Shown: positions 31,770-41,479, numbered from the stretch's first letter. The stretch is DNA of 64,000 nt from Alteromonas sp. ASW11-130 (GCF_026183735.1 NZ_JAPFRE010000027.1:203703-267702); one strand, 5' to 3'. Notes: generated by a model from the letters alone, not told the origin. Numbers and translations are program-made.

Positions 31770-32936
31770 ATGAATTTGCATGAATATCAAGGTAAGCAGT
31801 TATTCAAGGAATACGGCTTGCCTGTTTCTGAAGGATACGCAGCAGATACTCCGCAAGGAGCTATGGAAGCCGCTGATCGAATTGGCGGTAATGAGTGGGT
31901 TGTAAAGTGCCAGGTACACGCGGGCGGTCGCGGTAAAGCGGGCGGCGTAAAACTTGTTAAAAACAAGAGCGACATTCGTGAGTTTGCTGAAAAATGGTTA
32001 GGCAAAAATTTGGTGACTTTCCAGACTGACGAAAAAGGTCAGCCAGTAAGCAAAATTTTAGTTGAATCCTGCACAGATATTAAAAACGAATTGTACTTGG
32101 GTGCGGTAGTTGACCGTACATCTCGTCGTGTTGTTTTCATGGCTTCAACAGAGGGCGGTGTAGAAATTGAAACCGTTGCTGAAGAAACGCCTGAGAAAAT
32201 TTTAAAAGCTGAGATAGATCCTATTGTTGGTCCTCAGCCTTATCAGGCACGACAAATGGCATTTAAACTAGGTCTTGAAGGCGTTCAGATTAAACAATTT
32301 ACGCAAATCTTCCTCGGTCTGGCTAAGATGTTTGAAGAGCTTGATGTTGCGTTAATTGAAATCAACCCGTTAGTAATTAAGGCAGATGATAATTTACATT
32401 GTTTAGATGCCAAGGTAGCGATTGATAGCAACGCGCTTTATCGTCAACCGAAAGTTAAAGACATGCATGATCCTTCTCAAGAAGATTCGCGCGAAGCGCA
32501 TGCTGCCCAGTGGGAGCTTAACTATGTAGCATTAGACGGCAACGTAGGCTGCATGGTAAATGGTGCCGGCCTTGCAATGGGTACAATGGACATTGTTAAC
32601 CTGCACGGTGGAAAACCAGCTAACTTCCTCGATGTAGGTGGTGGCGCGACTAAAGAACGTGTTGCAGAAGCATTTAAGATTATCTTATCAGATGACAATG
32701 TAAAGGCTGTTCTGGTTAATATCTTCGGTGGCATTGTACGTTGTGACATGATAGCAGAAGGCATCATCGGTGCGGTTAAAGAAGTTGGAGTTAACGTTCC
32801 TGTGGTAGTGCGTCTTGAAGGTACAAATGCTGAAAAAGGCCGTGAAGTATTAGCTAACTCAGGTCTGGATATTATTGCAGCTGAATCGTTAACAGATGCA
32901 GCACAGAAAGTCGTTGCAGCAGCGGAGGGCAAATAA
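31770..32936 (+). CDS. sucC: Succinyl-CoA synthetase (ADP-forming) beta subunit SucC
   Basis: ATP-grasp subunit of succinyl-CoA synthetase, converting succinyl-CoA to succinate with nucleotide formation. The 388 residues start with [19 protein letters not shown], the universal N-terminus of the family. [16 protein letters not shown] lies in the ATP-grasp fold and [11 protein letters not shown] near the C-terminus. The TAATG overlap with sucD (one base shared) indicates coupling of the two subunits. Confidence 0.97.
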   Translation: MNLHEYQGKQLFKEYGLPVSEGYAADTPQGAMEAADRIGGNEWVVKCQVHAGGRGKAGGVKLVKNKSDIREFAEKWLGKNLVTFQTDEKGQPVSKILVESCTDIKNELYLGAVVDRTSRRVVFMASTEGGVEIETVAEETPEKILKAEIDPIVGPQPYQARQMAFKLGLEGVQIKQFTQIFLGLAKMFEELDVALIEINPLVIKADDNLHCLDAKVAIDSNALYRQPKVKDMHDPSQEDSREAHAAQWELNYVALDGNVGCMVNGAGLAMGTMDIVNLHGGKPANFLDVGGGATKERVAEAFKIILSDDNVKAVLVNIFGGIVRCDMIAEGIIGAVKEVGVNVPVVVRLEGTNAEKGREVLANSGLDIIAAESLTDAAQKVVAAAEGK

Positions 32937-33808
32937 TGTCAGTTTTAATCGATAAAAATACTAAAGTTATTTGTCAGGGCTTCACCGGTGGTCAAGGTAC
33001 ATTCCACTCTGAGCAAGCTATTGATTATGGTACACAGATGGTTGGTGGGGTAACCCCAGGCAAAGGTGGGTCGGAGCATTTAGGTCTTCCTGTATTCAAT
33101 ACTGTAAAAGAAGCGGTAGAAGCCACTGGCGCTACTGCATCTGTCATTTATGTACCTGCAGCTTTCTGTAAAGATTCAATTGTTGAAGCTGCCGACGCGG
33201 GTATTGAGCTAATCGTATGTATTACTGAAGGCATTCCGACGCTTGATATGCTTTATGTTAAAGAATATGTAAATGCTAAAGGCGTTCGGATGATTGGACC
33301 CAACTGTCCTGGTGTCATTACCCCGGGGGAGTGTAAGATTGGTATCATGCCGGGACATATTCACAAGCCTGGAAAAGTGGGTATCGTTTCACGCTCAGGT
33401 ACGTTGACTTATGAAGCTGTTAAGCAAACTACTGACGAAGGCTTTGGTCAATCAACTTGTGTAGGTATCGGTGGCGATCCTATTCCTGGTTCGAACTTCA
33501 TCGATATTTTGAAGTTGTTCCAAGAAGACCCTGCAACAGAAGCAATTGTAATGATTGGTGAAATCGGCGGTACAGCAGAAGAAGAAGCTGCGACTTTCAT
33601 TAAAGAAAATGTTACAAAACCTGTTGTTTCTTATATCGCTGGGGTTACTGCACCTCCTGGTAAACGTATGGGCCACGCTGGCGCCATCATTGCCGGTGGA
33701 AAGGGCACTGCCGATGAGAAATTTAAAGCTTTGGAAGCCGCGGGCGTTAAAACTGTTCGCTCCTTAGCTGACATTGGCAAAGCATTACGCGAAGCTACTG
33801 GCTGGTAA
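32936..33808 (+). CDS. sucD: Succinyl-CoA synthetase alpha subunit SucD
   Basis: CoA-binding subunit carrying the phosphohistidine. The 290 residues include the CoA-binding N-terminal Rossmann segment [18 protein letters not shown], the [10 protein letters not shown] motif and the active-site [15 protein letters not shown] with the phosphorylated His. It closes the TCA block and is followed by a strong terminator 15 bases downstream. Confidence 0.97.
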   Translation: MSVLIDKNTKVICQGFTGGQGTFHSEQAIDYGTQMVGGVTPGKGGSEHLGLPVFNTVKEAVEATGATASVIYVPAAFCKDSIVEAADAGIELIVCITEGIPTLDMLYVKEYVNAKGVRMIGPNCPGVITPGECKIGIMPGHIHKPGKVGIVSRSGTLTYEAVKQTTDEGFGQSTCVGIGGDPIPGSNFIDILKLFQEDPATEAIVMIGEIGGTAEEEAATFIKENVTKPVVSYIAGVTAPPGKRMGHAGAIIAGGKGTADEKFKALEAAGVKTVRSLADIGKALREATGW

Positions 33809-33822
33809 AGTAGACCTTAAGG

Positions 33823-33851
33823 AAAAGCCCGCTTCTATTGCGGGCTTTTTT
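33823..33851 (+). terminator. Intrinsic terminator after sucD
   Basis: Stem AAAAGCCCGC / GCGGGCTTTT with a seven-base loop, ending in a six-T run. A textbook Rho-independent terminator for the suc transcript. Confidence 0.92.
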
Positions 33852-34150
33852 GTGGTGGAAAGTCAAAATGTCTTTTTCAATAATCTTCATAAGGGTCGAC
33901 AAACGGTTGATTATTAGTCTCCCTATGAAATTCCTACTCGTATTTTTTCTTTCGATAGAGGGTTGGCTCCCCCAAATCCAAGACTTAAAAAACACTCTTC
34001 ATCATTCAAAATCTATCCAAAATACTGCATTCATCTACCGCATTTCGCTTGGGTAAAGTACGCGTCTATACAAAGGCTTAGAATTAAGTCCCTGGATATA
34101 TATAATAATCGCCGCCAATGAATGAGTGTCTCAGTAACAAATATAAATAG
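33852..34150. other. About 300 bases between sucD and the GH16 gene without a gene
   Basis: AT-rich DNA between the 3' ends of the suc block and the minus-strand laminarinase. A plus-strand open frame (33838-34056) starts inside the sucD terminator, has no ribosome-binding site and is not credible. Nothing else is seen. Confidence 0.6.
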
Positions 34151-34185
34151 TAAAGCCCGAGAGAGGGCAGCTTACGATGCTGCCC
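34151..34185 (-). terminator. Possible terminator after the GH16 gene
   Basis: On the minus strand just after the stop: GGGCAGC/GCTGCCC (34165-34185), overlapping an alternative GCCC-TCTCTC-GGGC hairpin followed by TTTA (34151-34168). The T-tract is short, so termination strength is uncertain. Confidence 0.45.
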
Positions 34186-34193
34186 CAGATATA

Positions 34194-37058
34194 CTAAGGG
34201 GTAATGTTAATATTATCGAGTTGGTAAACTGTGCCAGTTGCTTTCCCCCATTCAGGAAAAACCATTATATACTTTAGCTTTGAAATGTTCAGACCAGCAG
34301 ATGCTAATGTTGCAATATCGAATGAGTACGATTGCCAAATATTTACATTTAACGGTTCCCCATCGAGGCCTTCATGAAGTGGGAACTGCGCAGAACTACC
34401 GTCCGTAGCCTCTACCTTGAGCAACATAAGTGTTGAAGGATCAGCAGGCGGATTCATCAACCTTAAATCAAATGAAAGCGTTCCAGCAGATACTGCACTC
34501 ACATCATGGGGTAAGTTTGCGGATAAACCTGAAACAGTTGGCTCGGGACCAAAGAAATCTACATTGATAACATTACCCATGACATCATCACTCAAAATAG
34601 CAAGCGAGGCGTTGGCGCAGCAATCCCATAGATCCCAGTGAGTATTAAGGCTTTCATCGAAAAGGGTTAATGCGTCATTCACCATTATTTTTGTCGGCGC
34701 ATTATTGGTATCGTCGCCGTCTCCTACCAATTTTACATTATCGACGTGCATAACCACGCCCGATTGATTTCCCCAAGCCGGAAAGATAACCAGGGGCGTA
34801 TCGACTTTTGTTAAGTCAAGCGACGACCCAGTATTGCTGACTAAATCACTGAGCCTGATTTGATAAGTAGTCCACTCCCCGATAACTGGTGGGACGATAG
34901 GGTAGTCATTTGAACTACACGGATGACCACAATCCATTTTCACCATAAACCGACGATCTTCTCGCGGGTCATGCGTGACGAGTAAATCAAATACCAACGT
35001 ATCAAAATTGCTGACATCAAGTTTTGTGGTAACGCCCGCTGAATTTGGGAGCGTTTGAAAGTAAACCACCGATTCATCTGTATTAAAGCTGAATTGATGC
35101 ACGTTACCGTGAGTCCCCCCCACATCAATCTCAGCAATATCGACACTTCCGTTGGCTACGTATTTACTTACTGTAAACGGGGCGTGTAGTGAATCATCAT
35201 AAATAACAGCCTCAGTTAGCCCTGCCAAATCATACTCATACCGAATATTGTCTAATGCTAATGTTACTGGGGCACTGGACTCAATTACAAATGGATTAAC
35301 CACGCTATTCATATCTACTGTATATCCAGAAGCATAACGATTCCCATTTTCTATAAGTCTACTGACTGCAAACGACATGGTGTGCCATTCACTATCTAAT
35401 GGGAGTTCAAGCGAAGCATCTCCCACTGCTGGCCATCCACTATCTATTTTAATCAGAGTAGGACTGTCTGCTGCGCCACTTATACGTTTTACGTCAAGTT
35501 TGATATGCCCAAATTCAGCGTAATGTGACAAATTAATAGCAGGATCGGCATTAAAATACAGGTTACCTATATTGCCCGTCTGCTCTATTAATAATATATT
35601 TCCGCGACCGGCTTCGGCTACAACAGAAGAACTGACTGATACGTTGGGGTTATAAGATCCATAAGATAGCCCCTCTGTTAGCTCGTCCGTAAACAGGTCA
35701 AATCTGGGACCAGCGCCTAAATTTTCTTCGGGTTCAGAGATAACTGGGGGCTGATGCCCCTCCACAATAACCGGACTATCGCCTATAGTAGCGCAGCCTT
35801 GGCCATTTGAAGGATTAACTGAACACTCATAGACCCTCACATAGTCGACTTCAAGCGTTTGGGGAAAGGCTGTTTCATCGATACCACCGTTATTAGTATT
35901 AGCCGCCCAGGACCCGCCGACAGCCAAGTTTAGCAACATGTGGAATCGTTGATTAAATGGTGCGTCTGCTTCGCCGTTTTGCCACTGACCAGTCTCGTCT
36001 TGAAATTGGCTGTACCAGCCATCTGACCGCTGCGTAGCAAAATGAATATCATCAACATACCAGCGTATTTCATCTTGTTCCCACTCAACAGCATATTCGT
36101 GAAATCCATCCGCTGGATTGATTCCATCTGGTAATTTATAAGACGAACCTGAATAGACATTACCAGGCCATTCTCTGCCGTAATGCAAGGTTCCGTGTGT
36201 TCTTCTTTCTATTTCACCGCTCTCTGCACCAGCTTCATCTGTGGGCGTACTTAAATTTACCGCTTCCATAATATCTATTTCACCAGAGGCCGCCCATCCC
36301 CCGTATACCCAATCGGTAGGTAGCATCCAGATAGCAGGCCAGGTACCTTGACCTTCTGGTAATTTGGCGCTTATTTCGAATCGACCGTATGTCCAGTCAC
36401 CTTTTCCGATAGTTCTTAATCGCGCAGACGTATAGGGTAGGGTAGTTTGACTGTCAAGATTACCTTCTGGATTGTCGGGTCCGGTGAAGGTTTCTTTTTT
36501 CGCTAAAATAGTTAATCGTCCATTCTCTACAAAAGCGTTGTCGCCCCGGGAGGTATAACATTGTTGTTCGTTATTTCCCCCTCCCCAACAGTTTTCCTCA
36601 AAACTCCATTTTGTTTCGTCGATGGCGTTGCCGTCGAATTCGTCGTGCCAAACCAACTCCCAAAGGCTATCTTGAAGTTCTTGCTGGACGGAAAGATTAA
36701 ATTTAAGGCGCCCGCGGTTGAATTCAAACTTTAAAACCTGTGAAACTGTTTCGCCGGGTGCAATGGAACTTGTGTCGAGCAGAACGTAAGGGACATTGGT
36801 CTCGGTTATGCCAGATGGCGTAGCAAGCTGTAAAGTTGCATTATCTACCAGCAAGCGAAGAGGTCCTTCGAGGACTTCTTCAGAATCATTCGTCAGCTTA
36901 ACAATCACATTGAATTGTCGATTGACTCGGTCGAATGCTTGTCTACTCTGCTTAATGGTAAATGGCTGGGCAACAGTTTCCCACCCAGCATACGTAGGGG
37001 GTATAGTAAGTAATGTGAATGCCACAGAGGATGCTAAAACGGTGAATCTAGATTTCAT
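34194..37058 (-). CDS. Secreted GH16 endo-beta-1,3-glucanase (laminarinase) with three C-terminal beta modules
   Basis: 954 residues with a signal peptide (through PPTYA, ~24). Residues 30-125 form an N-terminal beta domain. The GH16 catalytic domain (about 132-411) opens with LVWHDEFDGN, contains GGGNNEQQCYT and the active-site GEIDIMEAV with E260 (nucleophile), D262 and E265 (acid/base), and ends with LEVDYVRVYEC. This EIDIMEAV form with the GGGNNE segment is typical of bacterial beta-1,3-glucanases. Three successive ~160-residue modules follow (about 452-610, 613-780, 790-954), each closing on a similar strand (LDNIRY, VDNVKL, LDNINI), likely carbohydrate-binding jelly rolls. The start overlaps the upstream PEP-CTERM-like gene by 11 bases. 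Substrate (laminarin) is inferred. Confidence 0.88.
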   Translation of the reverse strand: MKSRFTVLASSVAFTLLTIPPTYAGWETVAQPFTIKQSRQAFDRVNRQFNVIVKLTNDSEEVLEGPLRLLVDNATLQLATPSGITETNVPYVLLDTSSIAPGETVSQVLKFEFNRGRLKFNLSVQQELQDSLWELVWHDEFDGNAIDETKWSFEENCWGGGNNEQQCYTSRGDNAFVENGRLTILAKKETFTGPDNPEGNLDSQTTLPYTSARLRTIGKGDWTYGRFEISAKLPEGQGTWPAIWMLPTDWVYGGWAASGEIDIMEAVNLSTPTDEAGAESGEIERRTHGTLHYGREWPGNVYSGSSYKLPDGINPADGFHEYAVEWEQDEIRWYVDDIHFATQRSDGWYSQFQDETGQWQNGEADAPFNQRFHMLLNLAVGGSWAANTNNGGIDETAFPQTLEVDYVRVYECSVNPSNGQGCATIGDSPVIVEGHQPPVISEPEENLGAGPRFDLFTDELTEGLSYGSYNPNVSVSSSVVAEAGRGNILLIEQTGNIGNLYFNADPAINLSHYAEFGHIKLDVKRISGAADSPTLIKIDSGWPAVGDASLELPLDSEWHTMSFAVSRLIENGNRYASGYTVDMNSVVNPFVIESSAPVTLALDNIRYEYDLAGLTEAVIYDDSLHAPFTVSKYVANGSVDIAEIDVGGTHGNVHQFSFNTDESVVYFQTLPNSAGVTTKLDVSNFDTLVFDLLVTHDPREDRRFMVKMDCGHPCSSNDYPIVPPVIGEWTTYQIRLSDLVSNTGSSLDLTKVDTPLVIFPAWGNQSGVVMHVDNVKLVGDGDDTNNAPTKIMVNDALTLFDESLNTHWDLWDCCANASLAILSDDVMGNVINVDFFGPEPTVSGLSANLPHDVSAVSAGTLSFDLRLMNPPADPSTLMLLKVEATDGSSAQFPLHEGLDGEPLNVNIWQSYSFDIATLASAGLNISKLKYIMVFPEWGKATGTVYQLDNINITP

Positions 37059-37731
37059 TTCTTTTTTCCCAGTTTGATTTATTTATAACACCTAATAGCA
37101 ACAGCCCTGATAAAAGCAGCGGAAGCGTAGGGGGAGTGTCGACATTTGATACGTCAAATAATTGGACTTCGTTAATAGTTATCGATGAAGCGAGCTCATC
37201 AAAGTTTGAATTAATTTGAAACTCTAAGAACCAACCCGTGTGATTGTTAAACATTTCGTCTAACCTAAAAGAATGTCTAAATGAATCAGCGCCAGTGATA
37301 TCCATTGAGTTATACATACCGCCTAATTCGCCGGTGTGATCGTAAAGGTTGCCTGCGCCATCGTTAAAATAAATGTCAAAGTAGTCGGCGGTGCCTATGT
37401 CTAATCTTGGCTGGGTGGTATCAACCGAAAAGTCTAGTGTTAGTCTCAGCGCGGAATCTGCCGCTACGGAAAAATCAACTTCCTGGTAAAGGATATTTGC
37501 AATAGCAAGCGAGGCATCTATCTTAACTGTCGCTGCACACCCATTTGGTGTATTCGACATAGTGAAATCGCCCGTCGGGATAGGGTTATCTGTGCTGGCC
37601 AAGTTCCAGCCAGTAAAATCGCAGGTTTCAAAATCACCATTTAGTATCGATGCAGCATTCGCATGTATCGTGAGACCGCTTATAAACAGTGCTGTAAACA
37701 ATTTGTTTATCACATTTTTAAGCATAGTCAT
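37048..37731 (-). CDS. Secreted protein with PEP-CTERM-like sorting signal
   Basis: 227 residues with an N-terminal signal peptide (through HANAA). The mature part starts ILNGDFETCDFTGW, a beginning common among PEP-CTERM-type beta-sandwich proteins, and appears to be all beta strands. The C-terminus has a Pro-Pro-Thr, a hydrophobic stretch LPLLLSGLLLLGVI and a basic tail (KSNWEKR), the layout of an exosortase sorting signal, although the canonical PEP triplet is replaced by TPPT. It is the first gene of a two-gene unit with the laminarinase (11-base overlap) and sits behind LacI-type boxes. It may bind glucan at the surface; the exact role is unknown. Confidence 0.72.
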   Translation of the reverse strand: MTMLKNVINKLFTALFISGLTIHANAASILNGDFETCDFTGWNLASTDNPIPTGDFTMSNTPNGCAATVKIDASLAIANILYQEVDFSVAADSALRLTLDFSVDTTQPRLDIGTADYFDIYFNDGAGNLYDHTGELGGMYNSMDITGADSFRHSFRLDEMFNNHTGWFLEFQINSNFDELASSITINEVQLFDVSNVDTPPTLPLLLSGLLLLGVINKSNWEKRNEI

Positions 37732-37746
37732 TCCTTTATCGCAATA

Positions 37747-37760
37747 AGAAAGCGCTTACA
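37747..37760. promoter_or_regulatory. LacI-type operator box, proximal
   Basis: AGAAAGCGCTTACA, read on the minus strand as TGTAAGCGCTTTCT: a pseudo-palindrome with an exact AAGCGCTT core (37750-37757), the classic pattern of LacI-family operators. It lies 16 bases upstream of the first codon of the minus-strand operon. Confidence 0.65.
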
Positions 37761-37806
37761 TTTTTATTGTTTAGATTGGACAACGTAAGTAGACCTAATG
37801 TATGTA

Positions 37807-37820
37807 TGAGAGCGCTTACA
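37807..37820. promoter_or_regulatory. LacI-type operator box, distal
   Basis: TGAGAGCGCTTACA, read on the minus strand as TGTAAGCGCTCTCA, sharing TGTAAGCGCT with the proximal box exactly 60 bases away. Two boxes at near-integral helical spacing would allow co-operative binding or looping. Confidence 0.6.
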
Positions 37821-38525
37821 ATTTAATCTTCCATTTACAAAAGGTCAACGAAAAATAAACATTATAATTTTTGCATTTACAAAGTATCTGCCAATAGGCC
37901 GAACTACATTTGCGAAAATAGGTGCGCCGTCAGCGAACGCTTTTAATCTATTTAGGCGCCAGTTACTCTAAGCGCGACGAGGGTAAAATGGAACGAAGTT
38001 GAGTAGTGCACAACCAATTACGACACCGCCCGAATTGGGAAAAGAGAGGTTATCTGCTATGGGGGGCTTCAGTTAGAAAGCGCAGCGGATTCGTTCATAT
38101 AGGAGTCTGGACTAGCCATCTAACGTTTACTGCAAGTTAAGAATAGGTCAGGGCGGATTATTTAGTCAGAATGATGCGAGATGGGTAAAATTATGGAGAA
38201 AAGTAATTTAGTACGCGAAAATCGTCATAAACCAGAGTTATTAAATTTTTGCGCTTTAGGGAGCAGCTGCAATAAATGTTGCTACTCAGTACAAATTTGT
38301 AGTCATCCTCAAAGGTTTACAAGCGTGAAGCCTGCACTGAAGTGACGTAACGAAGTAAAGCGTTTGTCACGAATTTGTATATATGAAACACGTTGCACTA
38401 TATGAGACCATTTCTGATTTACCATAGGCTCTTTCCCCACAGGTTTACACAATACGTCGCTGAAACAGCAAACAGTTACGTTATCACACAAATGTTTAAC
38501 GATCTGTTTAACTACAATAGCGCAG
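37821..38525. other. About 700 bases without a recognised gene
   Basis: Region between the operator boxes and the end of hutG. No RNA gene or conserved domain is seen. A 50-codon plus-strand ORF (38193-38345) is cysteine-rich but lacks a convincing ribosome-binding site. No terminator-like hairpin was found for hutG. Confidence 0.5.
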
Positions 38526-39461
38526 TCAATTATTCATCGCGCTAACTAATTCAAAGGCTATTCGTGCGGCAAATCTCGCCGTCTTATTATCAGTATCTAA
38601 ACTGGGATTTAGTTCTGCTATGTCGCTTAGTTTCCACGTCACATTTTGTTCGATACACGCTTTGCTTAGCCATTGGATAATATTGATTGTTTCAGCAGGA
38701 TCAATTCCCAGTGCGGAGGGGGCACTCACACCTGGACACAATGAAATAGGAAAAGCATCCATGCATACTGTTACATAAAGTTCGTCAATTTCTTTAAGCA
38801 AAGGTGTTATGACTTTTTGCGCGTTGACTAAGTTAAAGTCAACATCGGATAGCATTCGCGTTCGTGTCTTAGCTGCATAGTTGAAGAGTGCCTGAGTATT
38901 GGCCGCTTTAGAAACACCTAAACACGCATAATTAAACCTTAATTCATTATTCTCGCAGTGTTCTGCAATTTGCCGAAAGGGTGTACCTGATGATGTATCG
39001 GGGGAAGGTTTGCGTAAATCTAAATGTGCATCAAAGTTAATAATACCAATGCGTTTCTGCGAGTATTGGGCTAAACCCATATAGCTAGCCCAGGCAATAT
39101 CGTGACCGCCGCCCAAGCCCAAAACAACCTTACTGTTTTCTAATGCTTTATTCACTTTGGAGGCGAATGCTGCCTGAGTACGGGGCAATTCATCAAAGAT
39201 TTGGGAGTCACCCGCATCTATTAATCCACTTCTTAAGTGCCAAGGCAAACTGGCTAAAAATTGTCTGATAGCGTTAGGCCCCCCAGATGCGCCAACGCGT
39301 CCTTTGTTAGCCGCTACCCCTAGGTCGTTCGGATAACCTACTAGCGTGATCGAGTCGGATGAATTTGGCAGCTGAGTAAATTTAACTACCTGATGCCAGC
39401 GTAGTCCAGCTTCACCATCTTCGGCATCCACCCTACCTTGCCATAAATTTTTATAAGACAC
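38526..39461 (-). CDS. hutG: Formimidoylglutamase HutG
   Basis: Ureohydrolase that hydrolyses N-formimino-L-glutamate to glutamate and formamide, the last step of the one-step hut route. The 311 residues carry the manganese motifs GGGHDIAWASY and NFDAHLDLR, and a third motif TVCMDAF followed by PGVSAPS, the PGVSAP signature of HutG. C233 stands where arginases have the first Asp of the DxD pair. The start overlaps hutI by 11 bases; the two form a divergent operon from hutCUH. Confidence 0.92.
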   Translation of the reverse strand: MSYKNLWQGRVDAEDGEAGLRWHQVVKFTQLPNSSDSITLVGYPNDLGVAANKGRVGASGGPNAIRQFLASLPWHLRSGLIDAGDSQIFDELPRTQAAFASKVNKALENSKVVLGLGGGHDIAWASYMGLAQYSQKRIGIINFDAHLDLRKPSPDTSSGTPFRQIAEHCENNELRFNYACLGVSKAANTQALFNYAAKTRTRMLSDVDFNLVNAQKVITPLLKEIDELYVTVCMDAFPISLCPGVSAPSALGIDPAETINIIQWLSKACIEQNVTWKLSDIAELNPSLDTDNKTARFAARIAFELVSAMNN

Positions 39462-40647
39462 GCTTGCCTCCTATCCATTTTGCGGTTGGGCGATATCCGT
39501 TTATTTCATAAACCAATGATTCGGGTGATTCAATATCCCATAGACACATATCCGCATCATAACCTGTTTTAATTTGACCTTTGTTTTTCAATCCCAGCGC
39601 TAAGGCAGCGTGAGCGGTAATCCCTGTTAATGCCTCTGCCGTCGTTAGCCCAAACAACACACAGGCCATATTGGCACAGGTAAGTAAAGATGCTATGGGG
39701 GAAGTACCCGGATTCATATCGGTAGAGATCGCAATAGGAACATTATATTTTCTCAATGCGTCAATAGGGGGGAGCTGGGTCTCCTTTAAATAATAGAATG
39801 CGCCAGGTAACAGCACGGCAACGGTACCTGAATCGGCCAATAACGGAATATCTTCTTCAGCCAGATACTCAATATGATCGACAGATAAAGCATTGTATTT
39901 CGCTGCAAGCGCAGCACCTTTACTATCACTTAATTGCTCAACGTGACCTTTTACTTTTAAATTAGACTGCTTAGCAGCCATAAATACCCGTTCAGTTTGG
40001 GCTAAATTGAATCCCACTTTTTCACAAAATACATCTACCGCGTCTGCTAGTTGATGCTCAGCTACATATGGGATCATGGTTTGGCAAACAAAATCAATAT
40101 ATTCTTCCGCAGACACCTCGCTATCTGGCGGCAAGGCATGGGCACCTAAAAATGTACGCTGTATATTTAAGTTGGTTAGTTCACCGACTTTTAGGGCCAC
40201 ATCTAACATTCGAAGTTCGGTGTCTTTATCCAATCCGTAACCAGACTTGATTTCTACCGTAGTAACCCCTTCTTCGGCAAGCCGCTTAGCTCTTCTAAGT
40301 GTTTGCGAAAGAAGCGTGGCTTCGTTAAGTGCCCGGGTCGCACGTACTGTACTTTTTATGCCACCACCTTGTTTGCTGATGGTTTCATAGCTTACCCCCT
40401 TAAGCCGTAGAGAGAACTCCTGTGCCCTGTTACCTCCATAAACTAAATGAGTATGGCAATCAATAAATCCGGGCAAACACCATTGCTCGTGTGCATCTAC
40501 ACGGACTGCTGTCTCACATACCAAATCGTTTCCGATAGCCTGAATTTTTCCATTGACAACCAAAATATCGGTGGCATCGAGTTGAACAAATTCATGGTTG
40601 TCATTTGAGGAAGCTATACGTGCATTCTTTATCAGCGTGGTTGACAT
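39451..40647 (-). CDS. hutI: Imidazolonepropionase HutI
   Basis: Amidohydrolase opening the imidazolone ring to formiminoglutamate, the third step of histidine degradation. The 398 residues show the metal motif DCHTHLVYGGNRAQEF near residue 62, TTVEIKSGYGLD, and the C-terminal amidohydrolase motifs (STDMNPGTSP). It is the first gene of the minus-strand hutIG pair, with its start about 50 bases from the HutC operator. Confidence 0.96.
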   Translation of the reverse strand: MSTTLIKNARIASSNDNHEFVQLDATDILVVNGKIQAIGNDLVCETAVRVDAHEQWCLPGFIDCHTHLVYGGNRAQEFSLRLKGVSYETISKQGGGIKSTVRATRALNEATLLSQTLRRAKRLAEEGVTTVEIKSGYGLDKDTELRMLDVALKVGELTNLNIQRTFLGAHALPPDSEVSAEEYIDFVCQTMIPYVAEHQLADAVDVFCEKVGFNLAQTERVFMAAKQSNLKVKGHVEQLSDSKGAALAAKYNALSVDHIEYLAEEDIPLLADSGTVAVLLPGAFYYLKETQLPPIDALRKYNVPIAISTDMNPGTSPIASLLTCANMACVLFGLTTAEALTGITAHAALALGLKNKGQIKTGYDADMCLWDIESPESLVYEINGYRPTAKWIGGKRVL

Positions 40648-40687
40648 AGTAACGAAACTCGATGGCGAAAATAACGAATAAGTCTAC

Positions 40688-40716
40688 TTGTCTACACTTG
40701 TATATACAAGTTAAAT
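40688..40716. promoter_or_regulatory. HutC operator between divergent hutI and hutC, with predicted hutC promoter
   Basis: ACTTGTATATACAAGT (40696-40711) is a perfect 16-base palindrome matching the TGTATATACA-type HutC operator. It lies in the spacer between a candidate -35 TTGTCT (40688-40693) and -10 TTAAAT (40711-40716), 17 bases apart, so a bound repressor would block the plus-strand promoter and probably also that of hutIG. Urocanate is the known inducer in this family. Confidence 0.82.
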
Positions 40717-40756
40717 TGAGTAAGGTAATACCAGATTCAATCCGTTTGTTAAGCTA

Positions 40757-41479
40757 ATGATCCCACGCTATTTACAGATAAAGTCAGCATTGCTGGAACG
40801 CATAGAAGCAGGTGATCTTACAGCGGGAGAACAAGTCGCTTCTGAAAATCAATTGGCAAACGATTATGCTGTTAGCAGAATGACAGCGAGACGGGCAGTT
40901 TCCGAATTGGTAGAAGAAGGTATTCTGGCGCGAAGCCAAGGCATTGGAACATTTGTTGCCGATGCTAGACCGATGAGCTCAATTCTGACAATTAATAACA
41001 TCCAACACGAAATAGAGGCGCGTGGTCACCAATACACAAATAAGCTTCTACTTCACAAGGTAACAGAAGTCACAGCTCAGCAAAGCCAATGGATTGGTTT
41101 AGAAAAGGGCAGTCCGGCGTTCCGCACTCAGGTGGTGCATTACGAAAATGGCAATGCGGTACAGCTGGAAGACAGATTCGTGAATCCTCTTTGGGCGCCG
41201 GGTTATATTGACCAAAATTTGAATGAGTTGACTGCCCATGAGTATTTGTCGAGGGTAGCACCGCTAACAGAGGCTGACCATACTGTAGAAGCCATTTTAC
41301 CTTCTGCAGCGCAGGCAGCATTGCTGAAAATTGATTATCACCAACCTTGTTTACAAATAAAGCGACGAACATTTTCTGCCAAGGGAATAGTAAGCTTTGC
41401 CTTGCTAACGCATCCTGGCAACCGATACAGATTGGGTGGTCATTTGCATTTCACCACCACCGCTAAGGAGATAAAATGA
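40757..41479 (+). CDS. hutC: Histidine utilization repressor HutC (GntR family)
   Basis: Transcriptional repressor of the hut genes, relieved by urocanate. The N-terminal GntR winged helix (about 1-70) reads [17 protein letters not shown] and the HTH continues with [22 protein letters not shown]-terminal UTRA ligand domain (about 90-235) follows, giving 240 residues. It overlaps hutU by four bases (ATGA), so the repressor is co-translated with the genes it controls and is autoregulated through the palindrome upstream. Confidence 0.94.
   Translation: MIPRYLQIKSALLERIEAGDLTAGEQVASENQLANDYAVSRMTARRAVSELVEEGILARSQGIGTFVADARPMSSILTINNIQHEIEARGHQYTNKLLLHKVTEVTAQQSQWIGLEKGSPAFRTQVVHYENGNAVQLEDRFVNPLWAPGYIDQNLNELTAHEYLSRVAPLTEADHTVEAILPSAAQAALLKIDYHQPCLQIKRRTFSAKGIVSFALLTHPGNRYRLGGHLHFTTTAKEIK

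Noticed and set aside
33838-34056. 72-codon plus-strand ORF after sucD
   Set aside because: Begins inside the sucD terminator and has no initiation signals.
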